The notes: generated from the letters alone by a model not told the origin. Positions 8,251 through 17,726 are shown, counted from the first letter of the stretch. The stretch is 50,391 nt of DNA from Streptococcus mitis SK564 (GCF_000148525.1 NZ_AEDU01000012.1:1-50391); one strand, 5' to 3'. Made by a program: numbers and translations.

Positions 8251-9567
8251 ATGTTAACTTATGATTTAATCGTTATCGGATTTGGTAAAGCTGGTAAAAC
8301 ACTAGCAGGTAAATTGGCTTCAGCTGGCAAAAAAGTTGCCCTCGTTGAACGTAGCAAAGATATGTACGGTGGAACTTGTATCAACATTGGTTGTATCCCA
8401 ACTAAAACTTTGCTAGTTGCTGCTGAGAAAGACTTGTCTTTTGAAGAAGTGATTGCTACCAAAAACACTATCACTGGTCGCCTCAACGGTAAAAACTATG
8501 CTACTGTTGCTGGTACAGGCGTGGACATCTTTGATGCGGAAGCTCACTTCCTTTCAAATAAAGTCATCGAAATCCAAGCTGGTGATGAAAAGAAAGAACT
8601 GACTGCTGAAACAATCGTCATCAACACTGGTGCTGTTTCAAATGTTTTGCCAATCCCTGGACTTGCTACAAGCAAAAACGTCTTTGACTCAACAGGTATC
8701 CAAAACTTGGACAAATTGCCTGAAAACCTTGGAGTCCTTGGTGGTGGAAATATCGGTCTTGAATTTGCTGGCCTTTACAACAAACTTGGAAGCAAGGTTA
8801 CAGTCCTAGATGCCTTGGATACTTTCCTTCCTCGTGCAGAACCTTCCATCGCAGCTCTTGCTAAACAATACATGGAAGAAGACGGTATTGAATTGCTTCA
8901 AAATATCCGTACTACTGAAATTAAAAATGACGGTGACCAAGTCCTTGTCGTAACTGAAAATGAAACTTACCGTTTCGACGCCCTTCTTTACGCAACTGGA
9001 CGCAAACCAAATGTAGAACCACTTCAACTTGAAAATACAGATATTGAACTAACTGAACGTGGTGCTATTAAAGTAGATAAACATTGTCAAACAAACGTTC
9101 CTGGTGTCTTTGCAGTTGGAGATGTCAACGGTGGCCTTCAATTTACCTACATTTCACTTGATGACTTCCGTGTTGTTTACAGCTACCTTGCTGGAGATGG
9201 CAGCTACACACTTGAAGACCGTCTCAATGTACCAAACACCATGTTTATCACACCTGCACTTTCACAAGTTGGTTTGACTGAAAGCCAAGCAGCTGATTTG
9301 AAACTTCCATACGCAGTGAAAGAAATCCCTGTTGCAGCCATGCCTCGTGGTCACGTAAACGGAGACCTTCGCGGAGCTTTCAAAGCTGTTGTTAATACTG
9401 AAACAAAAGAAATTCTTGGAGCAAGCATCTTCTCAGAAGGTTCTCAAGAAATCATCAACATCATCACTGTTGCTATGGACAACAAGATTCCTTACACTTA
9501 CTTCACAAAACAAATCTTCACTCACCCAACCTTGGCTGAAAACTTGAATGACTTGTTTGCAATTTAA
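8251..9567 (+). CDS. har: FAD-dependent pyridine nucleotide-disulfide reductase (hypothiocyanous acid reductase type)
   Basis: This 438-residue class I flavin disulfide reductase has an N-terminal FAD motif (IGFGKAG, residues 9-15), a redox pair C43-C48 in GGTCINIGCIPTK, a second nucleotide-binding loop (GVLGGGNIGLEFA, about 160-172) and a C-terminal dimerisation domain with the acid/base pair in HPTLAE near the end. This layout matches mercuric-reductase-like RclA proteins. The pneumococcal orthologue at this position has been described as the NADPH-dependent hypothiocyanous acid reductase Har, which defends against lactoperoxidase products. It is monocistronic, with a strong ribosome-binding site (AGGAGG) and its own terminator. 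The first loop has GFGKAG instead of the commoner GxGxxG. The assignment to Har rests on synteny and motifs. Confidence 0.88.
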   Translation: MLTYDLIVIGFGKAGKTLAGKLASAGKKVALVERSKDMYGGTCINIGCIPTKTLLVAAEKDLSFEEVIATKNTITGRLNGKNYATVAGTGVDIFDAEAHFLSNKVIEIQAGDEKKELTAETIVINTGAVSNVLPIPGLATSKNVFDSTGIQNLDKLPENLGVLGGGNIGLEFAGLYNKLGSKVTVLDALDTFLPRAEPSIAALAKQYMEEDGIELLQNIRTTEIKNDGDQVLVVTENETYRFDALLYATGRKPNVEPLQLENTDIELTERGAIKVDKHCQTNVPGVFAVGDVNGGLQFTYISLDDFRVVYSYLAGDGSYTLEDRLNVPNTMFITPALSQVGLTESQAADLKLPYAVKEIPVAAMPRGHVNGDLRGAFKAVVNTETKEILGASIFSEGSQEIINIITVAMDNKIPYTYFTKQIFTHPTLAENLNDLFAI

Positions 9568-9587
9568 GTTGAGATTTAATCGTATCA

Positions 9588-9614
9588 AACAGCCCTCTTC
9601 GGGCTGTTTTTGCT
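9588..9614 (+). terminator. Terminator of har
   Basis: AACAGCCC/GGGCTGTT stem with a TCTTC loop and five T, about 20 nt after the har stop. Confidence 0.92.
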
Positions 9615-9630
9615 TCTGCGAAACACCAAA

Positions 9631-9665
9631 TCTGTCTTTTCCCTCTTTTGTGATATAATAGAAAC
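9631..9665 (+). promoter_or_regulatory. murT promoter placing transcription start at the ATG
   Basis: The extended -10 TGA-TATAAT (TATAAT at 9654-9659) has only six bases between it and the murT ATG at 9666. A weak -35 (TCTGTC, 9631-9636) sits 17 nt upstream. No Shine-Dalgarno sequence is present. The predicted transcript begins at or within a base or so of the start codon. Confidence 0.7.
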
Positions 9666-11009
9666 ATGAACTTAAAAACTACTTTGGGCCTTCTTGCTGG
9701 GCGTTCTTCCCACTTCGTTTTAAGCCGTCTTGGACGTGGAAGTACGCTCCCAGGGAAAGTCGCCCTTCAATTTGATAAAGATATTTTACAAAACCTAGCT
9801 AAGAACTACGAGATTGTCGTGGTCACTGGAACTAACGGAAAAACCTTGACAACTGCTCTCACTGTCGGCATTTTAAAAGAGGTTTATGGTCAAGTTCTGA
9901 CCAACCCAAGCGGTGCCAACATGATTACAGGGATTGCGACAACCTTCTTAACAGCCAAATCGTCTAAAACTGGGAAAAATATTGCCGTTCTAGAAATCGA
10001 CGAGGCCAGTCTATCTCGTATCTGTGACTATATCCAACCAAGCTTATTTGTTATCACCAATATCTTCCGTGACCAGATGGACCGCTATGGTGAGATTTAC
10101 ACAACTTACAAGATGATTTTGGATGCTATTCGTAAGGTGCCTACGGCTACTGTTCTCCTAAATGGTGACAGTCCTCTTTTCTACAAGCCAGCTATTCCAA
10201 ATCCTGTACAGTATTTTGGTTTTGACTTGGAGAAAGGTCCAGCCCAGCTGGCTCACTATAATACCGAAGGGATTCTCTGTCCTGACTGTCAAGGCATCCT
10301 CAAATACGAGCACAATACCTATGCAAATTTGGGTGCCTATATCTGTGAAGGCTGCGGATGTAAACGTCCTGATCTCGACTATCGCTTGACAGAACTAGTT
10401 GAGTTGACCAATAATCGCTCTCGCTTTATCATTGACGGACAAGAATACGGTATTCAAATCGGTGGTCTCTACAATATCTACAACGCCCTAGCTGCGGTTG
10501 CTATTGCTCGTTTCCTCGGTGCCGATTCCCAACTCATCAAGCAGGGATTTGATAAGAGCCGTGCTGTCTTTGGACGCCAAGAAACCTTCCATATCGGTGA
10601 CAAGGAATGTACCCTTGTCTTAATTAAAAATCCAGTCGGTGCAACTCAAGCTATCGAAATGATTAAACTAGCACCTTATCCATTTAGCCTATCTGTCCTC
10701 CTTAACGCTAACTATGCAGACGGAATTGATACAAGCTGGATCTGGGATGCTGATTTTGAACAAATCACTGAGATGGACATCCCTGAAATCAACTCTGGCG
10801 GTGTTCGCCATTCTGAAATTGCACGTCGTCTACGAGTAACAGGCTATCCAGCTGAGAAAATCACTGAAACAAGTAGTCTGGAACAAGTTCTTAAGACCAT
10901 TGAGAACCAAGACTGCAAGCATGCTTATATTCTGGCTACCTATACTGCTATGCTGGAGTTCCGCGAACTGCTGGCTAGTCGTCAGATTGTTAGAAAGGAG
11001 ATGAACTAA
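9666..11009 (+). CDS. murT: MurT, lipid II isoglutaminyl synthase, Mur ligase subunit
   Basis: This 447-residue protein works with GatD to amidate the D-glutamate of the lipid II stem peptide, making isoglutamine needed for efficient cross-linking. A Mur-ligase central ATPase domain with P-loop [11 protein letters not shown] (about residues 54-64) contains an inserted Cys4 ribbon (CPDCQG and CEGCGC), characteristic of MurT. A C-terminal DUF1727 domain follows. The 3' end overlaps gatD (TAATG), so the two subunits are co-translated. The N-terminal Mur domain is short, as is usual for MurT. The start codon sits directly after the promoter without a ribosome-binding site. It acts at the cytoplasmic membrane face and is essential in pneumococcus. 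Confidence 0.94.
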   Translation: MNLKTTLGLLAGRSSHFVLSRLGRGSTLPGKVALQFDKDILQNLAKNYEIVVVTGTNGKTLTTALTVGILKEVYGQVLTNPSGANMITGIATTFLTAKSSKTGKNIAVLEIDEASLSRICDYIQPSLFVITNIFRDQMDRYGEIYTTYKMILDAIRKVPTATVLLNGDSPLFYKPAIPNPVQYFGFDLEKGPAQLAHYNTEGILCPDCQGILKYEHNTYANLGAYICEGCGCKRPDLDYRLTELVELTNNRSRFIIDGQEYGIQIGGLYNIYNALAAVAIARFLGADSQLIKQGFDKSRAVFGRQETFHIGDKECTLVLIKNPVGATQAIEMIKLAPYPFSLSVLLNANYADGIDTSWIWDADFEQITEMDIPEINSGGVRHSEIARRLRVTGYPAEKITETSSLEQVLKTIENQDCKHAYILATYTAMLEFRELLASRQIVRKEMN

Positions 11010-11791
11010 TGATTTATACCTCACTTTCCTCAAAAGCTGGCAATTACCCCTATCAGCTCAACATTGCCCACCTCTACGGAAATCTCATGAATACCTATGG
11101 GGACAATGGAAACATCCTCATGCTCAAGTATGTGGCTGAAAAACTGGGAGCCCATGTGACGGTTGACATCGTTTCTCTCCATGATAACTTTGATGAAAAT
11201 CACTACGACATTGCCTTTTTCGGTGGCGGTCAAGACTTTGAACAAAGTATTATTGCAGACGACCTACCTGCTAAAAAAGAGAGCATTGACAACTACATCC
11301 AAAACGACGGTGTGGTTCTCGCTATCTGCGGTGGTTTCCAACTATTGGGGCAATATTATATTGAAGCTTCAGGCAAACGCATCGAAGGGCTAGGGGTTAT
11401 GGGCCACTACACCCTCAACCAGACCAATAACCGTTTTATCGGTGACATCAAGATTCATAATGAAGATTTCGATGAAACCTACTATGGATTTGAAAACCAT
11501 CAGGGCCGTACCTTCCTCTCAGATGACCAAAAACCACTGGGACAGGTTGTCTATGGAAATGGAAATAACGAAGAAAAAGTCGGCGAAGGGGTTCATTATA
11601 AGAATGTCTTTGGTTCCTACTTCCACGGACCTATCCTCTCTCGTAATGCCAATCTAGCTTATCGCCTGGTCACTACTGCCCTCAAGAAGAAATATGGTCA
11701 GGACATTCAACTCCCTGCTTATGAGGACATTCTCAGCCAAGAAATCGCTGAGGAATACAGCGACATCAAAAGCAAAGCTGACTTTTCTTAA
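11009..11791 (+). CDS. gatD: GatD, lipid II isoglutaminyl synthase, glutamine amidotransferase subunit
   Basis: This 260-residue class I glutaminase of the CobB/CobQ type supplies ammonia to MurT. The nucleophile is C107 in [11 protein letters not shown] and the catalytic histidine is probably H206 in GSYFHGPIL. There is an N-terminal [12 protein letters not shown] motif shared with CobQ-like amidotransferases. It overlaps murT by one base and is followed by a strong terminator, so murT-gatD is a closed two-gene operon. It is often mis-annotated as cobyric acid synthase; there are no cobalamin genes nearby. Confidence 0.94.
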   Translation: MIYTSLSSKAGNYPYQLNIAHLYGNLMNTYGDNGNILMLKYVAEKLGAHVTVDIVSLHDNFDENHYDIAFFGGGQDFEQSIIADDLPAKKESIDNYIQNDGVVLAICGGFQLLGQYYIEASGKRIEGLGVMGHYTLNQTNNRFIGDIKIHNEDFDETYYGFENHQGRTFLSDDQKPLGQVVYGNGNNEEKVGEGVHYKNVFGSYFHGPILSRNANLAYRLVTTALKKKYGQDIQLPAYEDILSQEIAEEYSDIKSKADFS

Positions 11792-11810
11792 ACGAAGTGA
11801 AACTATATCA

Positions 11811-11842
11811 AAGAACTCCGTTATCTTGTCGGAGTTCTTTTT
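11811..11842 (+). terminator. Terminator of murT-gatD
   Basis: AAGAACTCCG/CGGAGTTCTT stem with a 9-nt loop and a T-run, 20 nt after the gatD stop. Confidence 0.92.
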
Positions 11843-11918
11843 GTCTGTTCTTTTACCCTTCTCCCTTGCATTTTCTCTCATTTTTTGCCAAAATAGAGGA
11901 GTAGAAAGAAGGTAGCAT

Positions 11919-13001
11919 ATGTCTAAATTACAACAAATCGTAACATATCTTGAATCAGAAAAACTAGACGTCGCTGTCGTATCTGACCCCGTCACAATCA
12001 ATTACCTCACTGGTTTTTACAGTGATCCCCATGAACGCCAGATGTTCCTTTTTATCCTAGCAGATCAGGAACCTCTCCTCTTTGTGCCAGCCCTTGAAGT
12101 TGAGCGTGCAAGCAGCACTGTTTCCTTCCCAGTTGTGGGCTATGTGGATTCTGAAAATCCATGGCAAAAAATGAAACATGCTCTTCCACAACTTGACTTC
12201 AAACGTGTCGCTGTTGAATTTGACAATCTTATCTTGACCAAATATCATGGCTTGAAAATAGTCTTTGAAACTGCTGAGTTTGAAAACCTCACTCCTCGTA
12301 TCCAACGCATGCGCCTCATCAAATCAGCTGACGAAGTGCAAAAAATGATGGTTGCAGGTCTCTATGCGGACAAGGCTGTTAAGGTTGGTTTTGACAATAT
12401 TTCTCTTGATAAGACTGAGACAGATATCATCGCCCAAATTGACTTTGCTATGAAGCGTGAAGGTTATGAAATGAGTTTTGATACCATGGTCTTGACTGGT
12501 AATAATGCTGCAAATCCACATGGTATTCCAGCAGCAAACAAAGTTGAAAATAACGCCCTTCTCCTCTTTGACCTTGGTGTTCTAGTCAACGGCTATGCGT
12601 CAGATATGACTCGTACAGTCGCAGTTGGCAAACCTGACCAATTCAAGAAAGACATTTACAACTTGACTCTTGAAGCCCAACAAGCTGCTCTTGACTTTAT
12701 CAAACCAGGTGTGACTGCCCATGAAGTGGACCGTGCTGCCCGTGAGGTCATCGAAAAAGCTGGTTACGGCGAGTACTTCAACCACCGTCTTGGTCACGGT
12801 ATCGGTATGGATGTCCACGAATTCCCATCTATCATGGAAGGAAACGACATGGTCATCGAAGAAGGCATGTGCTTCTCTGTTGAACCAGGTATCTATATCC
12901 CTGGTAAAGTCGGTGTCCGTATCGAAGACTGCGGTGTTGTTACCAAGGATGGCTTTGACCTCTTTACAAACACCAGCAAAGACTTGCTTTATTTTGATTA
13001 A
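11919..13001 (+). CDS. pepQ: Xaa-Pro dipeptidase (M24 family)
   Basis: This 360-residue cytosolic peptidase cleaves X-Pro dipeptides after peptide uptake. An N-terminal creatinase-like domain (about 1-130) precedes a pita-bread catalytic domain. The two-metal ligands are visible as the Asp pair in LLFDLGVLVNGYASDMTRT, the His in GHGIGMDVHE, and the two Glu in SVEPGIY and VRIEDCG. Length matches PepQ and is shorter than aminopeptidase P. The start is preceded by AGAAGGTAG. It appears monocistronic, with a BOX element and a terminator downstream. Proline dipeptidase rather than PepP is supported by size and lack of extra domains. Confidence 0.93.
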   Translation: MSKLQQIVTYLESEKLDVAVVSDPVTINYLTGFYSDPHERQMFLFILADQEPLLFVPALEVERASSTVSFPVVGYVDSENPWQKMKHALPQLDFKRVAVEFDNLILTKYHGLKIVFETAEFENLTPRIQRMRLIKSADEVQKMMVAGLYADKAVKVGFDNISLDKTETDIIAQIDFAMKREGYEMSFDTMVLTGNNAANPHGIPAANKVENNALLLFDLGVLVNGYASDMTRTVAVGKPDQFKKDIYNLTLEAQQAALDFIKPGVTAHEVDRAAREVIEKAGYGEYFNHRLGHGIGMDVHEFPSIMEGNDMVIEEGMCFSVEPGIYIPGKVGVRIEDCGVVTKDGFDLFTNTSKDLLYFD

Positions 13002-13011
13002 TATTCATCTA

Positions 13012-13207
13012 ATACTCAATGAAAATCAAAGAGCAAACTAGGAAACTAGCCGCAGGTTGCTCAAAACAATGTTTTGAGGTTGCAGATAAGACTGATGAAG
13101 TCAGCTCAAAACACTGTTTTGAGGTTGTGGATAGAACTGACGAAGTCAGTAACCATATCTACGGCAAGGCGACGTTGACGCGGTTTGAAGAGATTTTCGA
13201 AGAGTAT
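13012..13207 (-). repeat. BOX element, A-B-B-C type
   Basis: The right end contains the boxA core CTACGGCAAGGCGACG and the boundary CGAAGAGTAT. The left end is a boxC (ATACTCAATG...CTAGCCGCAGG). Between them lie two roughly 45-bp boxB-like units, each with a CTCAAAAC/GTTTTGAG arm and a GACTGATGAAGTCAG or GACGAAGTCAG hairpin. The length of about 196 bp fits A+2B+C (59+2x45+50). It reads A to C on the minus strand. The reading frame through it is not a gene. Confidence 0.9.
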
Positions 13208-13224
13208 AAAATCTTACCACAATA

Positions 13225-13271
13225 AAACGCATAGTATCAAGTTTTCAACACCTGATACTATGCGTTTTTCT
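13225..13271 (+). terminator. Long-stem terminator after pepQ
   Basis: Fifteen-base arms AAACGCATAGTATCA and TGATACTATGCGTTT are perfectly complementary and followed by T-rich sequence. It lies between the BOX element and the convergent ECF gene and could act in both directions. Confidence 0.88.
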
Positions 13272-13299
13272 TATTTGAAAGACTTTTGACTCAGCCTCA

Positions 13300-13761
13300 T
13301 TACTTAATCTTCTTGATACTTTGACTAAGGATAAATCCTACAATCATCCCTACCATATTTTGCATGAAATTTGGTAAAATTTCTGGTAGGGCTGCAGCCC
13401 AACCATTCATCAATGTAGAACCCAAGGCGTAACCCCCTACCATGGCAATCGTTGCTAAGATAAGGCCTAACCACTGAGTTTTTCCTTTAAATCCTGCGAA
13501 AAATCCCTGCAAGCCATGGTTGACCAAGCTAAATAACATCCACTGAGGGTAGCCTGATAAGAGGTCAATCAAGAAACCTGCTAGGCCTCCGACTACAGCT
13601 CCTTCACGACTACCAAAGTAAAAGGCCGCAAAGAAAACACCCGCATCTAAGAGAGTTAGAATTCCTGTCGGTGTTGGAATTTTTAAGAAATAGCCTAGAA
13701 CCACAGAAAGGGCGGTTAATAGGGATACAAGGGTGATTTTAGTTGTTTTGGTTTGCTTCAT
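13300..13761 (-). CDS. ECF transporter S component, probably for a B6 vitamer
   Basis: This 153-residue protein has about five hydrophobic helices and the ECF S-component look (short, Gly/Ala-rich, basic N-terminus [25 protein letters not shown]). It would bind a vitamin and dock onto a shared EcfA/A'/T module encoded elsewhere. Its start lies 23 nt inside the end of the upstream kinase gene, which acts on pyridoxine or hydroxymethylpyrimidine, so the substrate is probably a B6 vitamer (PdxU-like) or HMP. The sequence alone cannot decide which. The operon order is truA-pdxK-S component. Confidence 0.8.
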   Translation of the reverse strand: MKQTKTTKITLVSLLTALSVVLGYFLKIPTPTGILTLLDAGVFFAAFYFGSREGAVVGGLAGFLIDLLSGYPQWMLFSLVNHGLQGFFAGFKGKTQWLGLILATIAMVGGYALGSTLMNGWAAALPEILPNFMQNMVGMIVGFILSQSIKKIK

Positions 13762-14512
13762 ATTGTCTTACTCCATACTGATCTGCTTGTGCAATAGAAC
13801 GATAAACGAAAGCCTTAGAGCTTTCTACTGCTGGTAAAAGTTCATCACCTTTGACTAGGTGACTGGCAATGCTAGAGGCAAAGGTACAACCTGCACCAGC
13901 ATTTTGGCCTTGGATGACAGGATTTTCTAGGACTGTAAATTTTTGTCCGTCATAAAAGACATCCATAGCCTTGTCTTGACTAAGGCGATTGCCTCCCTTG
14001 ATAATGACTGCTGGCGCTCCTAAGTCATGCAATTTCTGTGCTGCAGTTTTCATATCTTCCAAGGTTTTGATTTCCTGACCAGCTAATAATTCTGCTTCTG
14101 GGAGGTTAGGCGTAATCACACTGACATGAGGGAAAAAGCGAATCAACTCTTGGCAGAGTTCACTAACTGCTACGTCGTGCGTTTCCTTGCAGACCAAGAC
14201 AGGATCCAGAACCACAGGCACTCCTGGACGTTGTTTGATAAAGTTCAAGGCCTTCTCAGCCACACTGACAGTTGGTAAAAGACCAATCTTAATCCCTGCA
14301 AATTCCACATCACGCAAGCTATCTAATTCATGTTGAAAAATGGTATCGTCAGTTGGAAAGACTTCAAATCCTTTTTCTGTCAAGGCTGTCAAACAAGTCA
14401 CTGCTACAAAGCCATGCAAGCCGTTTAAGGTATAGGTAGCCAAATCAGCGGACAAACCACCACCACTAAAAATATCATTTCCTGAAAGTGCTAAAATACG
14501 ATTATTCTTCAT
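13739..14512 (-). CDS. pdxK: Pyridoxine/HMP kinase of the ThiD-PdxK family
   Basis: This 257-residue ribokinase-fold kinase phosphorylates pyridoxal/pyridoxine and possibly hydroxymethylpyrimidine. Features are the substrate-loop start [16 protein letters not shown] (residues 9-24), VLDPVLV in the middle, [10 protein letters not shown], and the catalytic anion-hole motif [11 protein letters not shown] with its Cys-containing loop near residue 209. The GGGLSAD version in place of GGAGIQAD is typical of the pyridoxine-type subgroup. It overlaps truA by 11 nt and the ECF gene by 23 nt, implying a tightly coupled operon. Salvage of vitamin B6 is the likely role, consistent with the adjacent transporter. 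Confidence 0.85.
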   Translation of the reverse strand: MKNNRILALSGNDIFSGGGLSADLATYTLNGLHGFVAVTCLTALTEKGFEVFPTDDTIFQHELDSLRDVEFAGIKIGLLPTVSVAEKALNFIKQRPGVPVVLDPVLVCKETHDVAVSELCQELIRFFPHVSVITPNLPEAELLAGQEIKTLEDMKTAAQKLHDLGAPAVIIKGGNRLSQDKAMDVFYDGQKFTVLENPVIQGQNAGAGCTFASSIASHLVKGDELLPAVESSKAFVYRSIAQADQYGVRQYEANQNN

Positions 14513-15251
14513 AACGAATCTCCTTTAAATACAAACCATTAGGTGCTGCAGTGGGACCTGCAAGTTGCCTGTCCTTTTTCTCTAAGATCAGGTCAATCTG
14601 CTCTACTGGCATGCGGTTATTGCCGATTTTGAGAAGAGTCCCCACCATATTGCGAATCTGCTTATACAAGAAACCATTTCCTGAAAAGGTAAAAGTCAAA
14701 AACTGGCCTGTCTCATCAACCCTGAGACTAGCTTCTGTAATGGTGCGAACCTTATCCTCTACACTAGTCCCAGAGGCTGTAAAGCCAGTGAAATCATGGG
14801 TTCCCTCTAGCTTTTTGATTGCAATCTGCATGCGTTCCACGTCAAGCGGATAAGGAAAGTGAGTAGCATAGTGACGGCGCATAGGATTTTTGGGACGGCC
14901 CCTGTCTACGATAAACTCATATGTCTTGCTATGTTTTGCATAACGGCAATGAAAATCATCAGCCACAAGCTCAATTGAAATCACATCAATATCTTCAGGA
15001 GACTGGGTGTCCAAAGCAAAACGGAGCTTTTCCTCATCCATCTGATAAGCTAGGTCAAAATGAATCACCTGTCCCAGAGCATGAACCCCACTATCTGTCC
15101 TACCAGCACCGTGAACAGTAATTGTTTGCCCCTTATTTAACCTGGTCAAGGTTTTTTCAATTTCTTCCTGAACGCTACGCGCATGAGGCTGGCGCTGAAA
15201 ACCAGCAAAGGCGTAACCATCATAGGAAATAGTTGCTTTATATCTCGTCAT
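14502..15251 (-). CDS. truA: tRNA pseudouridine(38-40) synthase TruA
   Basis: This 249-residue enzyme isomerises uridines 38, 39 and 40 in the tRNA anticodon stem-loop. The catalytic Asp is D53 in [15 protein letters not shown]. The N-terminal [19 protein letters not shown] and the C-terminal [14 protein letters not shown] are family signatures. It is the first gene of the truA-pdxK-S-component operon. The promoter TTGTTA-17-TAAAAT ends seven bases before the ATG and there is no ribosome-binding site, so the mRNA is probably leaderless. Confidence 0.94.
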   Translation of the reverse strand: MTRYKATISYDGYAFAGFQRQPHARSVQEEIEKTLTRLNKGQTITVHGAGRTDSGVHALGQVIHFDLAYQMDEEKLRFALDTQSPEDIDVISIELVADDFHCRYAKHSKTYEFIVDRGRPKNPMRRHYATHFPYPLDVERMQIAIKKLEGTHDFTGFTASGTSVEDKVRTITEASLRVDETGQFLTFTFSGNGFLYKQIRNMVGTLLKIGNNRMPVEQIDLILEKKDRQLAGPTAAPNGLYLKEIRYEE

Positions 15252-15287
15252 AACTTCTATTTTATCAAGAAATTAGTCTCGTAACAA
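15252..15287 (-). promoter_or_regulatory. truA promoter placing transcription start at the ATG
   Basis: On the minus strand -35 TTGTTA (15287-15282), 17-nt spacer, and -10 TAAAAT (15264-15259) preceded by TGA (extended -10). Seven bases separate the -10 from the ATG at 15251. Confidence 0.75.
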
Positions 15288-15329
15288 GCTAGAAAATTTA
15301 TAATTGTATGGGTACAATATTTCCAAAAA

Positions 15330-15355
15330 GAAAAACTTAGGAAAACAATCCTAAG
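15330..15355 (-). terminator. Terminator of the MFS gene
   Basis: CTTAGGA/TCCTAAG stem with a 6-nt loop and five T on the minus strand, overlapping the MFS stop codon. Confidence 0.85.
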
Positions 15356-16502
15356 CTCTCTTTTGAAGTAGGTACATGACAAAGATAGAGGTTACAATTA
15401 ACCAAGATCCTAAGATAGCAAAGACCAACATCCCATTGTGAGTTAGTAAGCCAATCGCACCTAGAACGAATGGAGTCGTAAAGGCTCCGAAACTACAGCC
15501 TAATACAGCAAATGAGGTCGCTTGATTGAGTAGTTTAGCTGGAATTCTTTCAGAGACAAGTTGAAAGACCGTCGTCAAGGCTACACTGTAGGCAAAACCA
15601 GCAAGAATACTTCCTGCCACAACCACCCATAAGGATGGAGACAAGGCAATCACGATTTGCCCTAAGCCGAAGGTAATACCAGACCAGAGGAGCAGTTTCT
15701 CTTTAAAGATAGAAATCAAGAAAGAAAAACTCACACCAGCCACAATCCCGATCAACTGCATGACACTAAGAACAAAACTAGATAACTGGGCATCTCCAAG
15801 TCCTCTTTCCACCATCAAACTTGGAATACGAATAGTAATAGCCGTATTGGTACAAACTACAACTGCCGCTTCGATAGCTAGGATAAAAATCAAGCCCTTC
15901 ATTTCCCGAGTTAAGCGACTGGCTTCCTTCGTTTTTTTCTTGACTTCTTTCTTTTCTTTTCCATAAGGGACAAAGAGCAGATAGAGGGTCAGCACCAAAA
16001 ATCCAGCACTATAAGCTAAGAAAGTAGCTGTCCAACCAAAGGCCAACAACTGACCGACTGCCAAGGTAATGAGAGAAGCCCCAACAACCTCTGCAGAACC
16101 GCGTAACCCTAGCATCTGAATTCGCGTTTTTCCTTGATAACGTTCACTGATAATAGAAATGGCCTTGGCATTGATCATCCCAACACCCAAACCAAAAAGA
16201 ATCCTTGTTCCAAAGACAAAGGGGTAGGCTTGATACCAAAATGGAGCCGTTCCACTCAGTGATAAAATCAGCAATCCCAAACTAATCTGTAATCGCTCAG
16301 GAAATATTTTTTCTAAGAAACCATTTAGTAGTAACATAATCATGATTCCAAAGGATGGCAAGCTAGCCAAGAGCTCAATTTGTTCCTTAGGATATCCTTG
16401 ATAATAGTCAAACATGGCTGGCAGGGCACTCGAGATGGAAAAGGATGTAATCAAAACGAGGGAGAGAGCCAAAATACTGGCCCGTTCTAAAAATTGTTTC
16501 AT
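15351..16502 (-). CDS. Major facilitator superfamily transporter
   Basis: This 383-residue protein has about 12 hydrophobic helices in two six-helix halves separated by a basic cytoplasmic loop (about 185-200, KEKKEVKKKTKEASR). The conserved MFS motif A region is visible after TM2 (GFLEKIFPERLQ). A Shine-Dalgarno sequence AAAGAG precedes the ATG. It is monocistronic, with its own terminator. Drug, sugar or amino-acid efflux are all possible, and there is no substrate clue in the neighbours. Confidence 0.8.
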   Translation of the reverse strand: MKQFLERASILALSLVLITSFSISSALPAMFDYYQGYPKEQIELLASLPSFGIMIMLLLNGFLEKIFPERLQISLGLLILSLSGTAPFWYQAYPFVFGTRILFGLGVGMINAKAISIISERYQGKTRIQMLGLRGSAEVVGASLITLAVGQLLAFGWTATFLAYSAGFLVLTLYLLFVPYGKEKKEVKKKTKEASRLTREMKGLIFILAIEAAVVVCTNTAITIRIPSLMVERGLGDAQLSSFVLSVMQLIGIVAGVSFSFLISIFKEKLLLWSGITFGLGQIVIALSPSLWVVVAGSILAGFAYSVALTTVFQLVSERIPAKLLNQATSFAVLGCSFGAFTTPFVLGAIGLLTHNGMLVFAILGSWLIVTSIFVMYLLQKRA

Positions 16503-16567
16503 GAAATCTCTTTCTATATTTCTCTTAATCTTCTACTTCTTTGATAGTTATCAAACAAGCAAGAAAA

Positions 16568-16600
16568 GAAGAAGCCTCTTTAGTGTATAGACTCCTTCTT
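16568..16600 (-). terminator. Possible terminator after the Pr6Pr-like gene
   Basis: AAGAAG...CTTCTT arms with an internally interrupted stem, followed on the minus strand by T-rich sequence, about 30 nt after the stop at 16627. The stem is imperfect. Confidence 0.45.
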
Positions 16601-16626
16601 AAACTCGAAAATGAATCCCTTGTGTC

Positions 16627-17256
16627 TTAGGATAATTTTCTCTTGATTTGCTTGATAAAGTAGAAGATAAATCCTGCCACCATATAGGCAACAAAGATAA
16701 TCAGACACCACTTGAACACGACATCCCAACCCTTGTTCACATTCAAAAAGAAGTAAGGGAAGGGACTGACCTTAGAATTAGGAACATCAAGTTTCAATAC
16801 CAAGCCATTAAAAAGAGCAAAAATCATATACAGCAAGGGTAAAATCGTCCACACAACTGGATCCCAGATTTTGTATTGACCCTGTTTGTCAAAAAAGAGG
16901 GTATCTGCTAAAAACCAGAGGGGAACGATATAGTGGCAAAGGAAATTTTCCAGAGTATAGAAATTAGTCGCAATGGGCGCCAAGAGGAAATGGTAAATCA
17001 CACAGGTAATCATGATACTCATGGTGAGCCCACCTTTTAAGCGCAAGAGACTTGGCCTTTGCCAATTTTCACCTAAACGGCTCATAACCTTTAGGAGATA
17101 GAGCGTAAAAATCGCTACTAACAGATTTGACAGAACCGTATAATAGAGTAACATCCCAAATCCACCATGCTTGGCGATTTCAAGATAAACTCCCGTAAAA
17201 GCCGCTAGAAACAAGAAGATACGGCTATAAAATACAAGTTTATAGTGTTTTGACAT
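16627..17256 (-). CDS. Pr6Pr-family integral membrane protein, function unknown
   Basis: This 209-residue protein has six predicted TM helices (starting near 9, 38, 76, 107, 132 and 178). The pattern of six TM helices with conserved His/Trp in YHFLLAPI and FLCHYIVPLWFLADTLFF matches the Pr6Pr/FAR-17a-like membrane family. There is no catalytic assignment. It begins 2 nt after the phnA stop and is therefore co-transcribed with it. It could be a membrane hydrolase-like or sensor protein, but nothing in the sequence establishes this. Confidence 0.7.
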   Translation of the reverse strand: MSKHYKLVFYSRIFLFLAAFTGVYLEIAKHGGFGMLLYYTVLSNLLVAIFTLYLLKVMSRLGENWQRPSLLRLKGGLTMSIMITCVIYHFLLAPIATNFYTLENFLCHYIVPLWFLADTLFFDKQGQYKIWDPVVWTILPLLYMIFALFNGLVLKLDVPNSKVSPFPYFFLNVNKGWDVVFKWCLIIFVAYMVAGFIFYFIKQIKRKLS

Positions 17257-17258
17257 GC

Positions 17259-17597
17259 TTAAATTTTCTTCACAAACTCTGATTTAAGTTTCATGGCACC
17301 AAAGCCATCAATTTTACAGTCGATATTGTGGTCGCCTTCTACGATGCGGATATTCTTCACGCGCGTCCCTTGTTTCAAATCTTTTGGCGCACCTTTTACT
17401 TTCAAGTCCTTGATGAGGGTAACAGTATCACCGTCAGCCAATTTATTTCCGTTGGCATCGACAGCAACAAGGCCCTCTTCTACATCTGCAACTTCAGCAG
17501 GATTCCACTCATAAGCACACTCTGGGCAAACCAGTAGGGCACCGTCTTCGTAGACATACTCTGAGTTACATTTTGGGCAATTTGGTAGGTTGTTCAT
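17259..17597 (-). CDS. PhnA-family zinc-ribbon protein (YjdM)
   Basis: This 112-residue protein has an N-terminal zinc ribbon with two CxxC knuckles (CPKC at about 8-11 and CPEC at about 27-30), followed by a PhnA domain rich in beta strands ([17 protein letters not shown]). The family was named for an alkylphosphonate-operon gene, but a phosphonate role is not supported here because no phn genes are near. It has a good ribosome-binding site (AAGGAG) and is the first gene of a pair with the membrane protein downstream. Cytosolic; function unknown. Confidence 0.85.
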   Translation of the reverse strand: MNNLPNCPKCNSEYVYEDGALLVCPECAYEWNPAEVADVEEGLVAVDANGNKLADGDTVTLIKDLKVKGAPKDLKQGTRVKNIRIVEGDHNIDCKIDGFGAMKLKSEFVKKI

Positions 17598-17691
17598 GTT
17601 TTCTCCTTATCATCATTCACTATTCTTTGAAAATCAAAATTTCTCGAACAGCAACTATTATACCTTAAAATCAGTATTTTGACAAATTTAG

Positions 17692-17717
17692 AAAAAACCG
17701 ATATCAATCTATCGGCT
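17692..17717 (-). terminator. Terminator of the cmk transcript
   Basis: CCGATA/TATCGG stem with a 6-nt loop and a run of six T on the minus strand, 10 nt after the cmk stop. Confidence 0.82.
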
Positions 17718-17726
17718 TTCCAACAT

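Noticed and set aside
11009..11791. Cobyric acid synthase
   Set aside because: CobQ-like glutaminase motifs are shared, but the overlap with murT and absence of cobalamin genes identify GatD.
13019..13225. 68-codon frame MKIKEQTRKLAAGCSK...
   Set aside because: It lies entirely within the BOX element and has no ribosome-binding site.
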